The notes beneath the pieces are model-generated. The model saw only the letters and a program-made list of their open reading frames with translations, was not told the origin of the DNA and did no database searches. This document shows, piece after piece, positions 17,564-27,088 of a stretch of 64,000 nucleotides of DNA (positions are counted from its first letter, which is position 1; every line of letters begins with the position of its first letter). The stretch is from JBOFOR01 sp051659545 (GTDB lineage: Bacteria; Bacillota; Clostridia; Peptostreptococcales; Peptostreptococcaceae): NCBI RefSeq assembly GCF_051659545.1, contig NZ_JBOFOR010000239.1:15837-79836 (forward strand). Direction: 5' to 3'. The translations under genes and the position numbers were made by a program.

Positions 17564-18826
17564 ATGTTAATCAAAAATGCACAATTAAGAAATAATGACA
17601 ACTTAGTAGACATATTAATAGAAAATGGGATAATAACAAAAATTGAAGCAAATATAGAAATAGAAAGTGTTGAAACTATAGACGCAAGAGGATTTTTAGT
17701 AGTACCACCATTTATAGAACCACATGTTCACTTAGATACAACATTGACTGCTGGTGAACCAAAATGGAATGAAAGTGGGACTTTATTTGAAGGAATAGAG
17801 CGTTGGTCAGAGAGAAAAGAATTTTTAAGTATAGAGGATGTAAAAACGAGAGCGAGAAAAGCTATATCATGGCAAGTAGCCAATGGTATTCAATTTATAA
17901 GAACTCATGTTGATGTTACGGATTCAACATTAACAGCAGTTCGTGCAATGGTTGAATTAAGAGAGGAATTAAAAGAGTATGTAACTATTCAAATAGTTGC
18001 ATTTCCACAAGAAGGAATATTATCATACCCTAATGGATTAGGACTATTAGAAGAGGCTATAAAGTTAGGTGCTGATGTTATAGGTGCTATACCTCACTTT
18101 GAATTTACTAGAGAATATGGAGTAGAATCTATAGAAAAGATATTTGAACTTGCTAAAAAATACGATGTATTAATAGATGTACATTGTGATGAAATAGATG
18201 ATGAACAATCTAGATTTATAGAAGTACTTGCAGCAAAAGCCTATGAAAATAATATGGGAGAAAAAGTAACAGCAAGTCATACAACAGCAATGCATTCATA
18301 TAATGGAGCATACGCATATAAATTATTTAGATTACTAAAAATGAGTGGAATTAACTTTGTAGCTAACCCACTTGTAAATATACATCTTCAAGGAAGGTTT
18401 GATACTTATCCAAAAAGAAGAGGTATAACTAGAGTAAAAGAAATGGTAGAATCAAATATAAATGTTTGCTTTGGTCATGATGATATATTTGATCCATGGT
18501 ATCCATTAGGAACAGGAAACATGCTACAAGTACTTCATATGGGATTACATGTATGTCAAATGATGGGATATAGCCAAATAAACGATTCTATTGATTTAAT
18601 AACTAATAATAGTGCAAGGACTTTACAAATACAAGACAAGTACGGAATAGAGATTGGTAAACCAGGAAATTTAATAATATTACCTGCTGAAAATGGATAT
18701 GATGCAGTTAGAAGACAAGTTCCTGTTTACTATTCAATAAGAGAAGGTAAGATAATAGCAAATACAACTTTAAGTGAAACTTATGTTAACTTAGGATATA
18801 AAGAAAATATAGATTTTAAGAAGTAA
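17564..18826 (+). CDS. codA: Cytosine deaminase
   Basis: A 420-residue amidohydrolase-superfamily enzyme closely resembling E. coli CodA. Metal ligands are recognisable: HVH in PFIEPHVHLD (about residues 57-59), a later metal-binding His in TASHTTAMHS, and the catalytic Asp in FGHDDIFDPWYPLG. The HCDEIDDEQ motif includes the conserved Glu/His pair of the family. It deaminates cytosine to uracil and ammonia in the cytoplasm, feeding pyrimidine salvage. Its ribosome-binding site is TAGGAGG, 6 nt before the ATG. It is cotranscribed with codB and terminated by a hairpin at 18850-18882. Confidence 0.95.
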   Translation: MLIKNAQLRNNDNLVDILIENGIITKIEANIEIESVETIDARGFLVVPPFIEPHVHLDTTLTAGEPKWNESGTLFEGIERWSERKEFLSIEDVKTRARKAISWQVANGIQFIRTHVDVTDSTLTAVRAMVELREELKEYVTIQIVAFPQEGILSYPNGLGLLEEAIKLGADVIGAIPHFEFTREYGVESIEKIFELAKKYDVLIDVHCDEIDDEQSRFIEVLAAKAYENNMGEKVTASHTTAMHSYNGAYAYKLFRLLKMSGINFVANPLVNIHLQGRFDTYPKRRGITRVKEMVESNINVCFGHDDIFDPWYPLGTGNMLQVLHMGLHVCQMMGYSQINDSIDLITNNSARTLQIQDKYGIEIGKPGNLIILPAENGYDAVRRQVPVYYSIREGKIIANTTLSETYVNLGYKENIDFKK

Positions 18827-18849
18827 ATAAGGCTTAAAATAAATTTACT

Positions 18850-18882
18850 AAAAACCATATATATATAAATATATGGTTTTTA
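18850..18882 (+). terminator. Intrinsic terminator of codBA
   Basis: AAAAACCATATAT pairs with ATATATGGTTTTT; the arms are about 13 bp and the run of T continues the right arm. Confidence 0.75.
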
Positions 18883-18991
18883 ATTTATATAGTAAAAAGT
18901 AAAATTATTTATAAATTGTAATTTTATTAGGATGAAATATAAATTTATATGTGATAAACTATAATAGTATTTTGAAATATGGAGGGATTAT

Positions 18992-19843
18992 ATGAGCAGA
19001 AACATAGATGACGATGACAGAAACTTAGATAATACTTTTAGCATAACTATGGAACTTCAAAAACCTATATTTGAAGATAAAATCGAAGAACAAACAAAGG
19101 AAAAAAAATCAAATTTCAAAAGAAATATTTTAATAGGTGCAGTAGGAATATTATTAATTTCAGCAATAACACTTATCAGTTGGGTGAGTAGTGCTTATAA
19201 ACCATTAGATTTAGCTACGAGCTCTTTAGTTAGCGATAATAGAGTAGAGGTAAATATAGGGGAGTTTATAACGTTTACACCTACAAAGGCTAAACCTACA
19301 AAGGGATTAATACTTTACCCAGGGGCTAAAGTGGATGTGAAAGCTTATGCACCTTTAGCTAAAGAAATCGCAGAAAGCGGATATCAAGTTGTACTTGTAG
19401 AAATGCCCTTAAATTTTGCTATGATTTCTCCTAATAAAGCAGAAGAAGTTATAGAAAAATATCCTAATATCCAAACTTGGGCTATTGGGGGTCATTCTTT
19501 AGGTGGTGTATCAGCATCTAAATTTGCAATTGAAAATACAAAAATAGATGGTGTAGTATTATTAGCATCTTATCCTATGGGAGATGAATTAAAAGCATTA
19601 GGAAAAAAAACAATATCTATATGGGGAAGCAAAGATGGAGTACTAAACTTTACTAACCTTATAGAATCTAAAGCTAAATTACCATTTGATACTACTTATG
19701 TTGAAATCGAAGGTGGAAATCACGCACAATTTGGAGACTATGGTAAGCAAAAGGGTGACCATGATGCAATTATAAGTCAACAAAATCAATTAGATATAAC
19801 ATCTAGAAATATAGTCAAATTCTTAAAAAACTTAAGTAACTAG
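18992..19843 (+). CDS. Membrane-anchored alpha/beta hydrolase
   Basis: A 283-residue protein with a charged N-terminus (about 45 residues), one transmembrane helix (about 47-66, NILIGAVGILLISAITLISW) and an extracellular alpha/beta-hydrolase domain. The nucleophile elbow is GHSLGG (Ser about residue 170), the acid lies in IWGSKDG, and the catalytic His is in EGGNHAQFGDYG. The layout matches the PF12695 group of small hydrolases common in Firmicutes. The substrate is unknown; an ester or wall-associated substrate is possible. The ribosome-binding site GGAGGG precedes the ATG. It is monocistronic, bounded by terminators on both sides. Confidence 0.85.
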   Translation: MSRNIDDDDRNLDNTFSITMELQKPIFEDKIEEQTKEKKSNFKRNILIGAVGILLISAITLISWVSSAYKPLDLATSSLVSDNRVEVNIGEFITFTPTKAKPTKGLILYPGAKVDVKAYAPLAKEIAESGYQVVLVEMPLNFAMISPNKAEEVIEKYPNIQTWAIGGHSLGGVSASKFAIENTKIDGVVLLASYPMGDELKALGKKTISIWGSKDGVLNFTNLIESKAKLPFDTTYVEIEGGNHAQFGDYGKQKGDHDAIISQQNQLDITSRNIVKFLKNLSN

Positions 19844-19887
19844 AATACAAAAAAGATGGTTAGAATATAATCATCTTTTTTGTATTT
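19844..19887. terminator. Bidirectional terminator
   Basis: AATACAAAAAAGATG (19844-19858) pairs with CATCTTTTTTGTATT (19872-19886). It serves the hydrolase gene on the + strand and the flippase gene on the - strand. Confidence 0.85.
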
Positions 19888-19903
19888 ATTATATTTTAAT
19901 GAT

Positions 19904-21472
19904 TTAGAAATATTTATATATTCCTAAATCATTCCATTCAACTACTTTTATATCTTTTCTAAATGCGTCTACAAACCACATTATATCTTCTTTTTTTATA
20001 GACTTTGATATTAGTAGTAAAAATAAATAAGTAGCCATAACTATAAGCAATTGAATTACAAGTAAAGAACTTAATCCTACAAAAGTGAAAGAATATTTAA
20101 CTAAAAAGCAAGATACAGCTATGCATATAATGGGCTTAATCAGCCAATCAAACAAACGAAAATTAAGCTTAGTTACTTTTAATAACCTGTTGATACTTAA
20201 AGATGCATTTAAAATTGTTCCTACAAATAAAACACAAATAAATCCTTCTATTCCTCTTTGAGGTATTAGAAAACAGATAAGTAGTATTCTAACTCCCATA
20301 TCAATGAAATTATATCTTAAAGTACTCATTTGCTGATTTAGAGCATTTAAGCTCCCGTCAACAATTCTATCCAAATACATAAATGGTATTAGTGGCGCCA
20401 GTATTCTCATCATTACTCCAACCTCAGGATCATTATAAAGAGCTACTCCTAGTTCATTTGAATAAATTATAAATACTCCAGAAGCAAATACTGCTATAAA
20501 TAAAGTGAATTTAAAAACTTTAGCTAAAATATAATTAATTCGCCTCTTTTGATTTAAAGCACTAGATTCAGCTATTTCAGGTATTATAAGTGTAGAAAAT
20601 GAAGCTAAAAATATAGATGGAAAAGATAAGATAGGTAAAACCATACCTTTTATCATACCAAAAGCAGAAAGTGAGGCAGAGGTAGAAGAACCATATTTTC
20701 TAAGGGCTTCAGGAATTAGTAAATCTTCTATTGTTCTTAAACCGGTTTGTATATACGCGCTCCAAGCAATTGGTATAGCAATACTTGTAATCTCAGTTAG
20801 TTTACATTTAGATTGAGGATTATCGCATCTATAAAAAGATTTTTTTTCAAATATATAAAGAAAGTATGAATAAATTGTCGAGACTACAACTGAAACAGAC
20901 ATACCTACAGCAATTAATATACAAGTAAAGTTAAGCCCTTTAGGCAAACAAATACTCATAAAAGAAGATATTATTATCATCATAGTAGACACTTCTATTA
21001 CATCAGAAGAAATACTTTTTATAACCTTTCTCATTCCATAAAAATAACCGTGAATACAGGCTCCTAAACTTACAAAAGGCAAGCTACAAGATAAAATTTT
21101 TAGAGGAAGTATAGCTCGAGTGTCATCTATCCAAAAAGTACTAATGAATTCAGCACTATTATATAAAAGCAAACAAGCCAAGATACTAAAAAATAAACTA
21201 TAAGCAAAGGCCTTTTTCATTATGTTTTTAATTTTATTTTTATTTCCTTTACCTAATTCTTCAGCTATAAGTCTAGTAGTAGTTACTCTTATTCCTGAAA
21301 TAGCAAGAGTACAAGTCATAATATTTATGCTCATAATCAATTGGAATAATCCCATTCCCTCAGGACCAATTTTATTAGAGAGATAAACTCTAAAAGACGT
21401 ACTAATAAAACCTAGAATCATAGTCGTACAGGTCAAAATCAAAGCGTTTATTATTAGTTTTTTTCTTTTCAT
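19904..21472 (-). CDS. spoVB: SpoVB-type polysaccharide/lipid flippase (MOP superfamily)
   Basis: A 522-residue polytopic membrane protein with about fourteen hydrophobic segments. Its N-terminus (ILGFISTSFRVYLSNKIGPE followed by GMGLFQLIMSI) is typical of the SpoVB / MurJ-like MOP exporters (PF01943). The loop TTTRLIAEELGKGN is also characteristic. Members flip lipid-linked wall or cortex precursors; SpoVB is needed for spore cortex formation in Bacillus. Clostridia often carry several paralogues, so the spoVB name is a family-level call. It is transcribed alone from the minus strand, convergent with the hydrolase gene. Confidence 0.75.
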   Translation of the reverse strand: MKRKKLIINALILTCTTMILGFISTSFRVYLSNKIGPEGMGLFQLIMSINIMTCTLAISGIRVTTTRLIAEELGKGNKNKIKNIMKKAFAYSLFFSILACLLLYNSAEFISTFWIDDTRAILPLKILSCSLPFVSLGACIHGYFYGMRKVIKSISSDVIEVSTMMIIISSFMSICLPKGLNFTCILIAVGMSVSVVVSTIYSYFLYIFEKKSFYRCDNPQSKCKLTEITSIAIPIAWSAYIQTGLRTIEDLLIPEALRKYGSSTSASLSAFGMIKGMVLPILSFPSIFLASFSTLIIPEIAESSALNQKRRINYILAKVFKFTLFIAVFASGVFIIYSNELGVALYNDPEVGVMMRILAPLIPFMYLDRIVDGSLNALNQQMSTLRYNFIDMGVRILLICFLIPQRGIEGFICVLFVGTILNASLSINRLLKVTKLNFRLFDWLIKPIICIAVSCFLVKYSFTFVGLSSLLVIQLLIVMATYLFLLLISKSIKKEDIMWFVDAFRKDIKVVEWNDLGIYKYF

Positions 21473-21653
21473 ATTAGTTTCTCCTATAAATTAAAATGTT
21501 TAGTTGAAAATATATTATTTTAATGTATATGAGAAGGTTGGACTAAATATTATTTTAAATAGAAAAATATCAACACTTATAATTCATTGCACATAGAATG
21601 CCTTAATAAAAGAAAAACTAATTATATATTTAAATATATAAGGAGAAAATTAA

Positions 21654-22613
21654 ATGAAAATAAGATTAGGATATGTAGCGATAGCTTTAAGTTTAGAAAA
21701 AACAACATCTTCAAGTACACTAACTTATGCAAGATACTTAAAAATAGGCTCAGAAAAAGAAAGATTAAACAAATTAAAAGAAGTAACTTATTCAAATATA
21801 GAAGCTCTTGAACAAATACTAATATACAATATAAAGAACAACATACATTTTTATAGAATGACATCAAATTTTATACCACTTGCAACTCATCCAGATGTTA
21901 TGTGGGACTATATGAAATATTTTAAAAAAGATTTTGAATATATAGGAAAAATAATAAAAGGTAGCAATATGCGTGTTGATACACATCCTGATCAATTTAA
22001 TGTAATAAATAGCGATAAAGAAAGTGTAGTAGAAAATACTATAAAAACTTTAAATATGCAGGTAGACTTATTTGAAGCAATGAACTACCCTGAAGGCAAA
22101 ATGGTAATACACATAGGTGGTGCTAAAGGAGGCAAAGAAGAAGGAATAAATAGATTTGTAAAAAACCTTGAAAAATTCCCTAAGAGAATTAGTGAAAGAC
22201 TAATTTTAGAAAATGATGATAAAACATTTACAACTGAAGATGTAATAAAGATATGTAGAAAAACTAAATTACCAATGGTATTAGACGTTCATCATCACGA
22301 TTGTAATAATACAGGAGAAGATATAGGAGACTTATTAGAAAAAGTATTTTTAACTTGGAAGGATGAAAAGCTAGTACCTAAGATACATTTTTCTAGCCCT
22401 AGAGAGTTTGAAAATGATAGAAAACACTCAGATTATATAGATCCTAATAGATTCTTAAAATTTATAAATCTAGCAAAAGAAAGTATAAATACAGATTTTG
22501 ATGTAATGATAGAAGCAAAGCAAAAAGATTTAGCATTAAAAAAATTAATGAAAGACCTCAAAAGTATAAATAGCGATATTAAATATATAGATCAAAGTAC
22601 TATAGAAATATAA
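21654..22613 (+). CDS. uvsE: UV DNA damage endonuclease
   Basis: A 319-residue TIM-barrel endonuclease of the UvsE/UVDE family (PF03851). The start MKIRLGYVAIAL and the following YARYL segment are family hallmarks. Metal-binding residues are evident in SNMRVDTHPDQFNVIN, MVIHIGGAKGGK, ERLILENDDKTFT, MVLDVHHHDC and PKIHFSSPRE. It nicks DNA 5' of UV photoproducts, giving nucleotide-excision-independent repair; in spore-formers this class helps spores survive UV. The ribosome-binding site AAGGAGAAA precedes the ATG. It is a single-gene unit. Confidence 0.95.
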   Translation: MKIRLGYVAIALSLEKTTSSSTLTYARYLKIGSEKERLNKLKEVTYSNIEALEQILIYNIKNNIHFYRMTSNFIPLATHPDVMWDYMKYFKKDFEYIGKIIKGSNMRVDTHPDQFNVINSDKESVVENTIKTLNMQVDLFEAMNYPEGKMVIHIGGAKGGKEEGINRFVKNLEKFPKRISERLILENDDKTFTTEDVIKICRKTKLPMVLDVHHHDCNNTGEDIGDLLEKVFLTWKDEKLVPKIHFSSPREFENDRKHSDYIDPNRFLKFINLAKESINTDFDVMIEAKQKDLALKKLMKDLKSINSDIKYIDQSTIEI

Positions 22614-22638
22614 AATACAAAAAAAAAACGAAAAGTAA

Positions 22639-22667
22639 TTGAATGGATAAATATGCTGTGATACAAT
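22639..22667 (+). promoter_or_regulatory. Sigma-A promoter of the maltose-phosphorylase operon (extended -10)
   Basis: TTGAAT (22639-22644), 17-nt spacer, TACAAT (22662-22667) with TG at 22659-22660. The predicted start site, near 22674, lies about 10 nt ahead of the LacI-type operator. Confidence 0.6.
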
Positions 22668-22683
22668 AAAAATATAAATAAGT

Positions 22684-22695
22684 GCAAACGATTGC
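22684..22695 (+). promoter_or_regulatory. LacI/MalR-type operator 1
   Basis: GCAAACGATTGC is a near-perfect palindrome with the central CG typical of LacI-family operators. It lies between promoter and regulator gene, so the regulator probably represses its own operon. Confidence 0.75.
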
Positions 22696-22733
22696 TCTAT
22701 TAAAACAAGAAGCTTGTTATTTAGGAGGAAGCG

Positions 22734-23729
22734 ATGAGAATTACAATTAAAGATGTGGCTAGAGAGGCCAATGTTGCTACATCTACAGTATCAAGGGTAC
22801 TGTCTGATAACCCAAGAATAAGTGAAGAGACTAAAGAAAGAGTTCACGAAGCAATAAAAAAACTAAATTATAAGCCGAATGCGATAGCTAGAAGTTTAGC
22901 AAATAATAAGACTAGAATATTAGGTGTAGTATTACCAAATGAAGCAGATGAACTTTTAGCAAATCCTTTTTTTATAAATGCAATGAAAGGAATGAGCCTG
23001 TATGCTCAAAGTAAAAATTATTATATAACTTATGCTTTCAGTAAACACCAAGATAGTGAAATTGATAATATAAAAGAGCTTACAAGTAGCAATTTAGTAG
23101 ATGGAATTATACTTCTAAGGGTAAGGGATCAGGACCAAAATATTAAATATTTAAAAAAAATTGGTTTTCCATTTGTTGTCGTAGGTAGACCAGAGCATGC
23201 GAATGAAGTCTTATGGGTAGACAACAACAACTTCCAAGCTATGTACAAAGTAGTAAACAAATTAATACAAAAAGGACATAAAAAGATAGGATTTGTAGGT
23301 GCAATTGAAAATCTTAATATGTCAAAGGATAGATTTAAAGGATATAAAAAAGCCTTAGAAATGAATCAAATACCTTATGATGAAAATATAGTGGCACATA
23401 TAAATGAGTTTAAGGAAAATGAAGGACAAGTTGCATGTAATCAATTATTAAAAAATAATGAATTATCAGCAATAGTTACAACAGATGATCTTATAGCTTT
23501 TGGAGTTATTAAAGGATTAAAAGAAAAAAAAGTAAGAAATATATCTTTGGTAGGGTTTAACAATACTCAATTGGCAGAATACCAAAAACCACCTTTAGCA
23601 TCTGTAGATATAAATGCAGATAAATTAGGATATCAAGCAACAAAATTATTAATAGAAAACCTAGAAGGTAATGAAAAAAATAGACATTATATAGTAGAAA
23701 CTCAATTTATAGAAAGAGAATCTTTCTAA
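22734..23729 (+). CDS. LacI-family transcriptional regulator (MalR-like)
   Basis: A 331-residue repressor. The LacI helix-turn-helix is at residues 4-24 (IKDVAREANVATSTVSRVLS), followed by the hinge helix (NAIARSLANN) and a periplasmic-binding-protein-like sugar domain. The order and sequence resemble MalR/MsmR maltose regulators of Firmicutes. The ribosome-binding site TAGGAGGAAG precedes the ATG. It is the first gene of an operon with beta-phosphoglucomutase and maltose phosphorylase; palindromic operators lie before it (22684-22695) and before pgmB (23773-23784). The effector is probably maltose or a phosphorylated product; this is inferred from the neighbours. Confidence 0.92.
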   Translation: MRITIKDVAREANVATSTVSRVLSDNPRISEETKERVHEAIKKLNYKPNAIARSLANNKTRILGVVLPNEADELLANPFFINAMKGMSLYAQSKNYYITYAFSKHQDSEIDNIKELTSSNLVDGIILLRVRDQDQNIKYLKKIGFPFVVVGRPEHANEVLWVDNNNFQAMYKVVNKLIQKGHKKIGFVGAIENLNMSKDRFKGYKKALEMNQIPYDENIVAHINEFKENEGQVACNQLLKNNELSAIVTTDDLIAFGVIKGLKEKKVRNISLVGFNNTQLAEYQKPPLASVDINADKLGYQATKLLIENLEGNEKNRHYIVETQFIERESF

Positions 23730-23736
23730 ATAATAA

Positions 23737-23762
23737 TACCTAAATACAGCTATATTTAGGTA
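23737..23762 (+). repeat. Inverted repeat between regulator and pgmB
   Basis: TACCTAAATA (23737-23746) is mirrored by TATTTAGGTA (23753-23762) around a 6-nt loop. There is no T-run after it, so it may be a processing or partial-attenuation hairpin rather than a terminator. Confidence 0.55.
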
Positions 23763-23772
23763 AACAAAAAAT

Positions 23773-23784
23773 GCAAGCGTTTGC
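23773..23784 (+). promoter_or_regulatory. LacI/MalR-type operator 2, before pgmB
   Basis: GCAAGCGTTTGC matches operator 1 in 10 of 12 positions and has the same central CG. It lies 17 nt before the pgmB ATG. It could act as a transcription roadblock inside the operon or control a secondary start. Confidence 0.7.
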
Positions 23785-23801
23785 TATGGGGGAGAGTGGA
23801 T

Positions 23802-24461
23802 ATGATTCAAGCATTTATATTTGATTTAGATGGGGTAATAACTGATACAGCTCATTTTCATTATTTAGCATGGAAAGAGCTAGGGGCAAAAATTGGAATA
23901 GAGATAGATGAAGATTTTAATGAAACATTAAAAGGAATAAGCAGAATGGAATCTTTAGAAAGAATATTAAAATTTGGAAATAAAGAAAATTATTTTACTG
24001 ATGAAGAAAAAGAAAAGATGGCTATTGAAAAAAATAATTACTATGTATCTTTAATAGAAAATATAACACCTAAAGATGTATTACCAGGTATAGAAAATTT
24101 ATTAAATGAGATTAGAAATAATAATATAAAAATAGGATTAGCATCAGCAAGCAAAAATGCTGTGATGGTTTTAAAAAACTTAGAACTTATAGATTATTTT
24201 GATTTTATAGCAGACGCAGCTATATGCAAAAACAGTAAACCAGCACCAGATATATTTCTTATGGCAGCAGAGGGGTTAAATGTAAACCCTTTAAATTGTA
24301 TAGGAATAGAAGATGCTAGTGCAGGAATAGAGGCAATAAATCTGTCAAATATGTATTCTGTTGGAGTTGGAGAAAAGAATATATTATACGAAGCTAAGTT
24401 TATAGTAGATTGCACAGATAAATTAGATTTTAAGGAGTTAGTTGATAAATTTAAGATATAA
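23802..24461 (+). CDS. pgmB: Beta-phosphoglucomutase
   Basis: The start is ATG 23802, with GGGGGAGAG at 23788-23796. An in-frame TTG at 23781 overlaps the operator and is rejected. The 219-residue HAD-superfamily enzyme has the catalytic DLDGV motif near residue 8, where the first Asp is phosphorylated and the second is the acid/base. The cap-domain motif is WKELGAKIGIEI, then ASASKN (motif II), KPAPDIF (motif III) and GIEDASAGIEA (motif IV). It converts beta-glucose 1-phosphate, released by the maltose phosphorylase encoded next, into glucose 6-phosphate. The two genes are 23 nt apart. Confidence 0.95.
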   Translation: MIQAFIFDLDGVITDTAHFHYLAWKELGAKIGIEIDEDFNETLKGISRMESLERILKFGNKENYFTDEEKEKMAIEKNNYYVSLIENITPKDVLPGIENLLNEIRNNNIKIGLASASKNAVMVLKNLELIDYFDFIADAAICKNSKPAPDIFLMAAEGLNVNPLNCIGIEDASAGIEAINLSNMYSVGVGEKNILYEAKFIVDCTDKLDFKELVDKFKI

Positions 24462-24484
24462 AATAATTAAATCAGGGGGATTTT

Positions 24485-26788
24485 ATGAAGCGTTTATTTA
24501 ACAAAATAGAAGAATGGAAGATAGTACAAAATAAGATAGAATTTGAAGAAAATAGACTAGCAGAATCCATAATGAGTTTGGGTAATGGTTACATGGGGAT
24601 GAGAGGTAATTATGAAGAAAGTTATTCAAATGATAGTCATAGGGGTTCTTATATAGCTGGAGTATGGTTTCCAGATAAAACACGAGTAGGATGGTGGAAG
24701 AATGGATACCCGAATTACTTTGGCAAAGTTCCAAATAATGTGAATTATATAGGAATAGATGTATTAATAGATAAAAAACAACTTGATTTAGCCAAAGCAA
24801 ATGTTAAAGATTTTTATAGAGAATTGGATATGAAAAATGGTGTATTAACTCGTAAATTCACTGCTGAAATGGATGGAAAAGAAATAGAAGTAAATGCAAC
24901 TAGATTCTTAAGTATAACAACAAAAGAAATGGGAGTAATTAAATACGAAGTTAAATCACTAAACTTTGATGGAGAAATAACTTTTAAGCCATACTTAGAT
25001 GCTAATGTAAAAAATGAAGATTCTAATTATGAAGAAACATTCTGGGTAAACATATCTTCGGACTCAAGAGTAAATGGAGGAAATGTTGTAGCTAAAACTA
25101 AAGAAAATCCATTTGGTACAGAAGTATTTACAGTAGGTGCTGTAATGGAAGTTAAAACAAGTAAGGAAGCTAAAGCTACTATTCATGAAAATAAAGAATA
25201 CTACAGTGAAAATACTATAATAATTGATATTAAAAAAGGAGAAACAGTAGCTTTAGAAAAGTATGTAGCAATAACTACTACAAGAGACTATGAAGAATGT
25301 AATTTAGTAGAAATAGCTAATGAAATCCTAAATAAAGAACTATCAAAAGGATATGAAGTCTTACTTAATGAACATTGTAAGGCTTGGAATAAAAGATGGG
25401 AAACTGCAGATATAAAAATAGAAGGTGATACTGTAGCTCAACAAGGTATAAGATATAACTTATTCCAATTATTCTCTACTTACTATGGAGATGATGCAAG
25501 ATTAAATATAGGACCAAAAGGATTTACAGGAGAGAAATATGGAGGAGCAACTTATTGGGATACTGAGGCATATTGTTTACCAGTTTACCTAGGAGTAGCA
25601 GATAAAGATGTAGCTAAAAACCTTTTAGTGTACAGACACAATCAATTAGAACCTGCTAAAGCAGATGCAAAAAAATTAGGTTTAAATGGAGCATTATATC
25701 CAATGGTTACATTCAATGGTACAGAATGTCACAATGAATGGGAGATAACTTTTGAAGAAATACATAGAAATGGTTCTATGATATATGCTATACACAACTA
25801 CACTAACTATACAGGAGATTATGAATATATAAAACAAAAAGGTATAGATGTAATAGTTGAAGTAGCTAGGTTCTGGGCAAGTAGAATACATCTAAATAAA
25901 AGAAAAGATGTATATATGATACATGGTGTAACGGGACCAAATGAATACGATAACAATGTAAATAACAACTGGTACACTAATTACATAGCTAAATGGTGTT
26001 TGGAATATGCTTGTCAAAATATAGCTAAACTAAATGAGGAATTCAAAGAAGCTGTAAAAAGAAATAATGTAACTAATGAAGAAACTGAAAATTGGACTAA
26101 TATAGCTAATAAAATGTATTTACCTTATGATGAAGAGTTAGATATAATAGTTCAGCATGATGATTTTTTAGATAAAGAATTTATAAAAGTTGAAGATTTG
26201 GCAAAGGAAAATTTACCTCTAAATCAAAAATGGTCTTGGGATAGAATACTTAGATCTTGTTATATAAAACAAGCAGATGTATTACAAGGTATGTACTATT
26301 TTGGAGATAAATTTACTAAAGAAGAAAAGAAGAAAAACTTTGATTTCTATGAGCCATATACAGTTCATGAATCTTCTTTATCATCATGTATATATTCAAT
26401 AGTTGCATCTGAAATAGATAACTTAGATAAAGCTTATGAATTGTATTCAAGAACTGCTAGATTAGATTTGGATAACTATAATAATGATACAGAAGATGGA
26501 CTTCATATAACGTCTATGTCAGGAGCATGGCTTGCTATAGTTCAAGGTTTTGCAGGTATGAGAACTTATAATCAAAGTCTAGCATTTGAACCTAAGCTAC
26601 CAACAAATTGGGATGGATATAGTTTTAATATAAACTATAGAGAGAATAAGCTAAAAGTAGAAGTAAGAAAAGATAGTGTATCTATAGTAAATTTAGAAGG
26701 TGAATCTATAGAAGTAAGCTTATATGGAGAAAAATATACTATAGAAGATAAGATTGAAATATCTAGAATGGTAGTGGACTTAGCGTAG
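24485..26788 (+). CDS. Maltose phosphorylase (GH65)
   Basis: A 767-residue glycoside hydrolase family 65 enzyme with N-terminal beta-sandwich, linker, (alpha/alpha)6 barrel and C-terminal sheet. The general acid is Glu487 in VTGPNEYDNNV; from memory Glu487 is also the number in Lactobacillus brevis maltose phosphorylase. The sequence NNVNNNWYTNY just after it is typical of maltose rather than trehalose or kojibiose phosphorylases. It cleaves maltose with phosphate to glucose and beta-glucose 1-phosphate in the cytoplasm. Ribosome-binding site AGGGGG lies 8 nt upstream. No sugar transporter is encoded in the operon, so uptake must be supplied elsewhere. Exact substrate is an inference from motif and neighbours. 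Confidence 0.9.
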   Translation: MKRLFNKIEEWKIVQNKIEFEENRLAESIMSLGNGYMGMRGNYEESYSNDSHRGSYIAGVWFPDKTRVGWWKNGYPNYFGKVPNNVNYIGIDVLIDKKQLDLAKANVKDFYRELDMKNGVLTRKFTAEMDGKEIEVNATRFLSITTKEMGVIKYEVKSLNFDGEITFKPYLDANVKNEDSNYEETFWVNISSDSRVNGGNVVAKTKENPFGTEVFTVGAVMEVKTSKEAKATIHENKEYYSENTIIIDIKKGETVALEKYVAITTTRDYEECNLVEIANEILNKELSKGYEVLLNEHCKAWNKRWETADIKIEGDTVAQQGIRYNLFQLFSTYYGDDARLNIGPKGFTGEKYGGATYWDTEAYCLPVYLGVADKDVAKNLLVYRHNQLEPAKADAKKLGLNGALYPMVTFNGTECHNEWEITFEEIHRNGSMIYAIHNYTNYTGDYEYIKQKGIDVIVEVARFWASRIHLNKRKDVYMIHGVTGPNEYDNNVNNNWYTNYIAKWCLEYACQNIAKLNEEFKEAVKRNNVTNEETENWTNIANKMYLPYDEELDIIVQHDDFLDKEFIKVEDLAKENLPLNQKWSWDRILRSCYIKQADVLQGMYYFGDKFTKEEKKKNFDFYEPYTVHESSLSSCIYSIVASEIDNLDKAYELYSRTARLDLDNYNNDTEDGLHITSMSGAWLAIVQGFAGMRTYNQSLAFEPKLPTNWDGYSFNINYRENKLKVEVRKDSVSIVNLEGESIEVSLYGEKYTIEDKIEISRMVVDLA

Positions 26789-26830
26789 GAATAAGTTAAT
26801 TTTAAAATAGAATACGAGTTTAAATAAAAT

Positions 26831-26883
26831 GTATCCTATAGAGTAGCCAATGAAAAAAGGTTACTCTAATAGGATACTTTTGT
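26831..26883 (+). terminator. Intrinsic terminator of the maltose-phosphorylase operon
   Basis: GTATCCTATAGAGTAGCC pairs with GGTTACTCTAATAGGATAC (mismatches at the centre), followed by TTTTG. Confidence 0.8.
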
Positions 26884-26980
26884 ATTCAAATAAACCCTGT
26901 TAGATTTTAAGGTATATGTAATTTCTACATTTCAATTTTATGTATACTGTTCTATAAATATCAAAAAATGTAAAAAAATG

Positions 26981-27010
26981 TTGTTAATTACTGTATATTT
27001 ATTATATAAT
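26981..27010 (+). promoter_or_regulatory. Sigma-A promoter of the NlpC/P60 gene
   Basis: TTGTTA (26981-26986), 18-nt spacer, TATAAT (27005-27010). The rest of the roughly 300-nt gap before the gene holds the upstream operon's terminator and AT-rich leader with no further recognisable element. Confidence 0.55.
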
Positions 27011-27088
27011 ACTAATGTATAAATAAAAATGCAAACAAAAGGTTACAAAAAAAATACATTTTCTGAAAAAACACAAAGGAGATTGATT

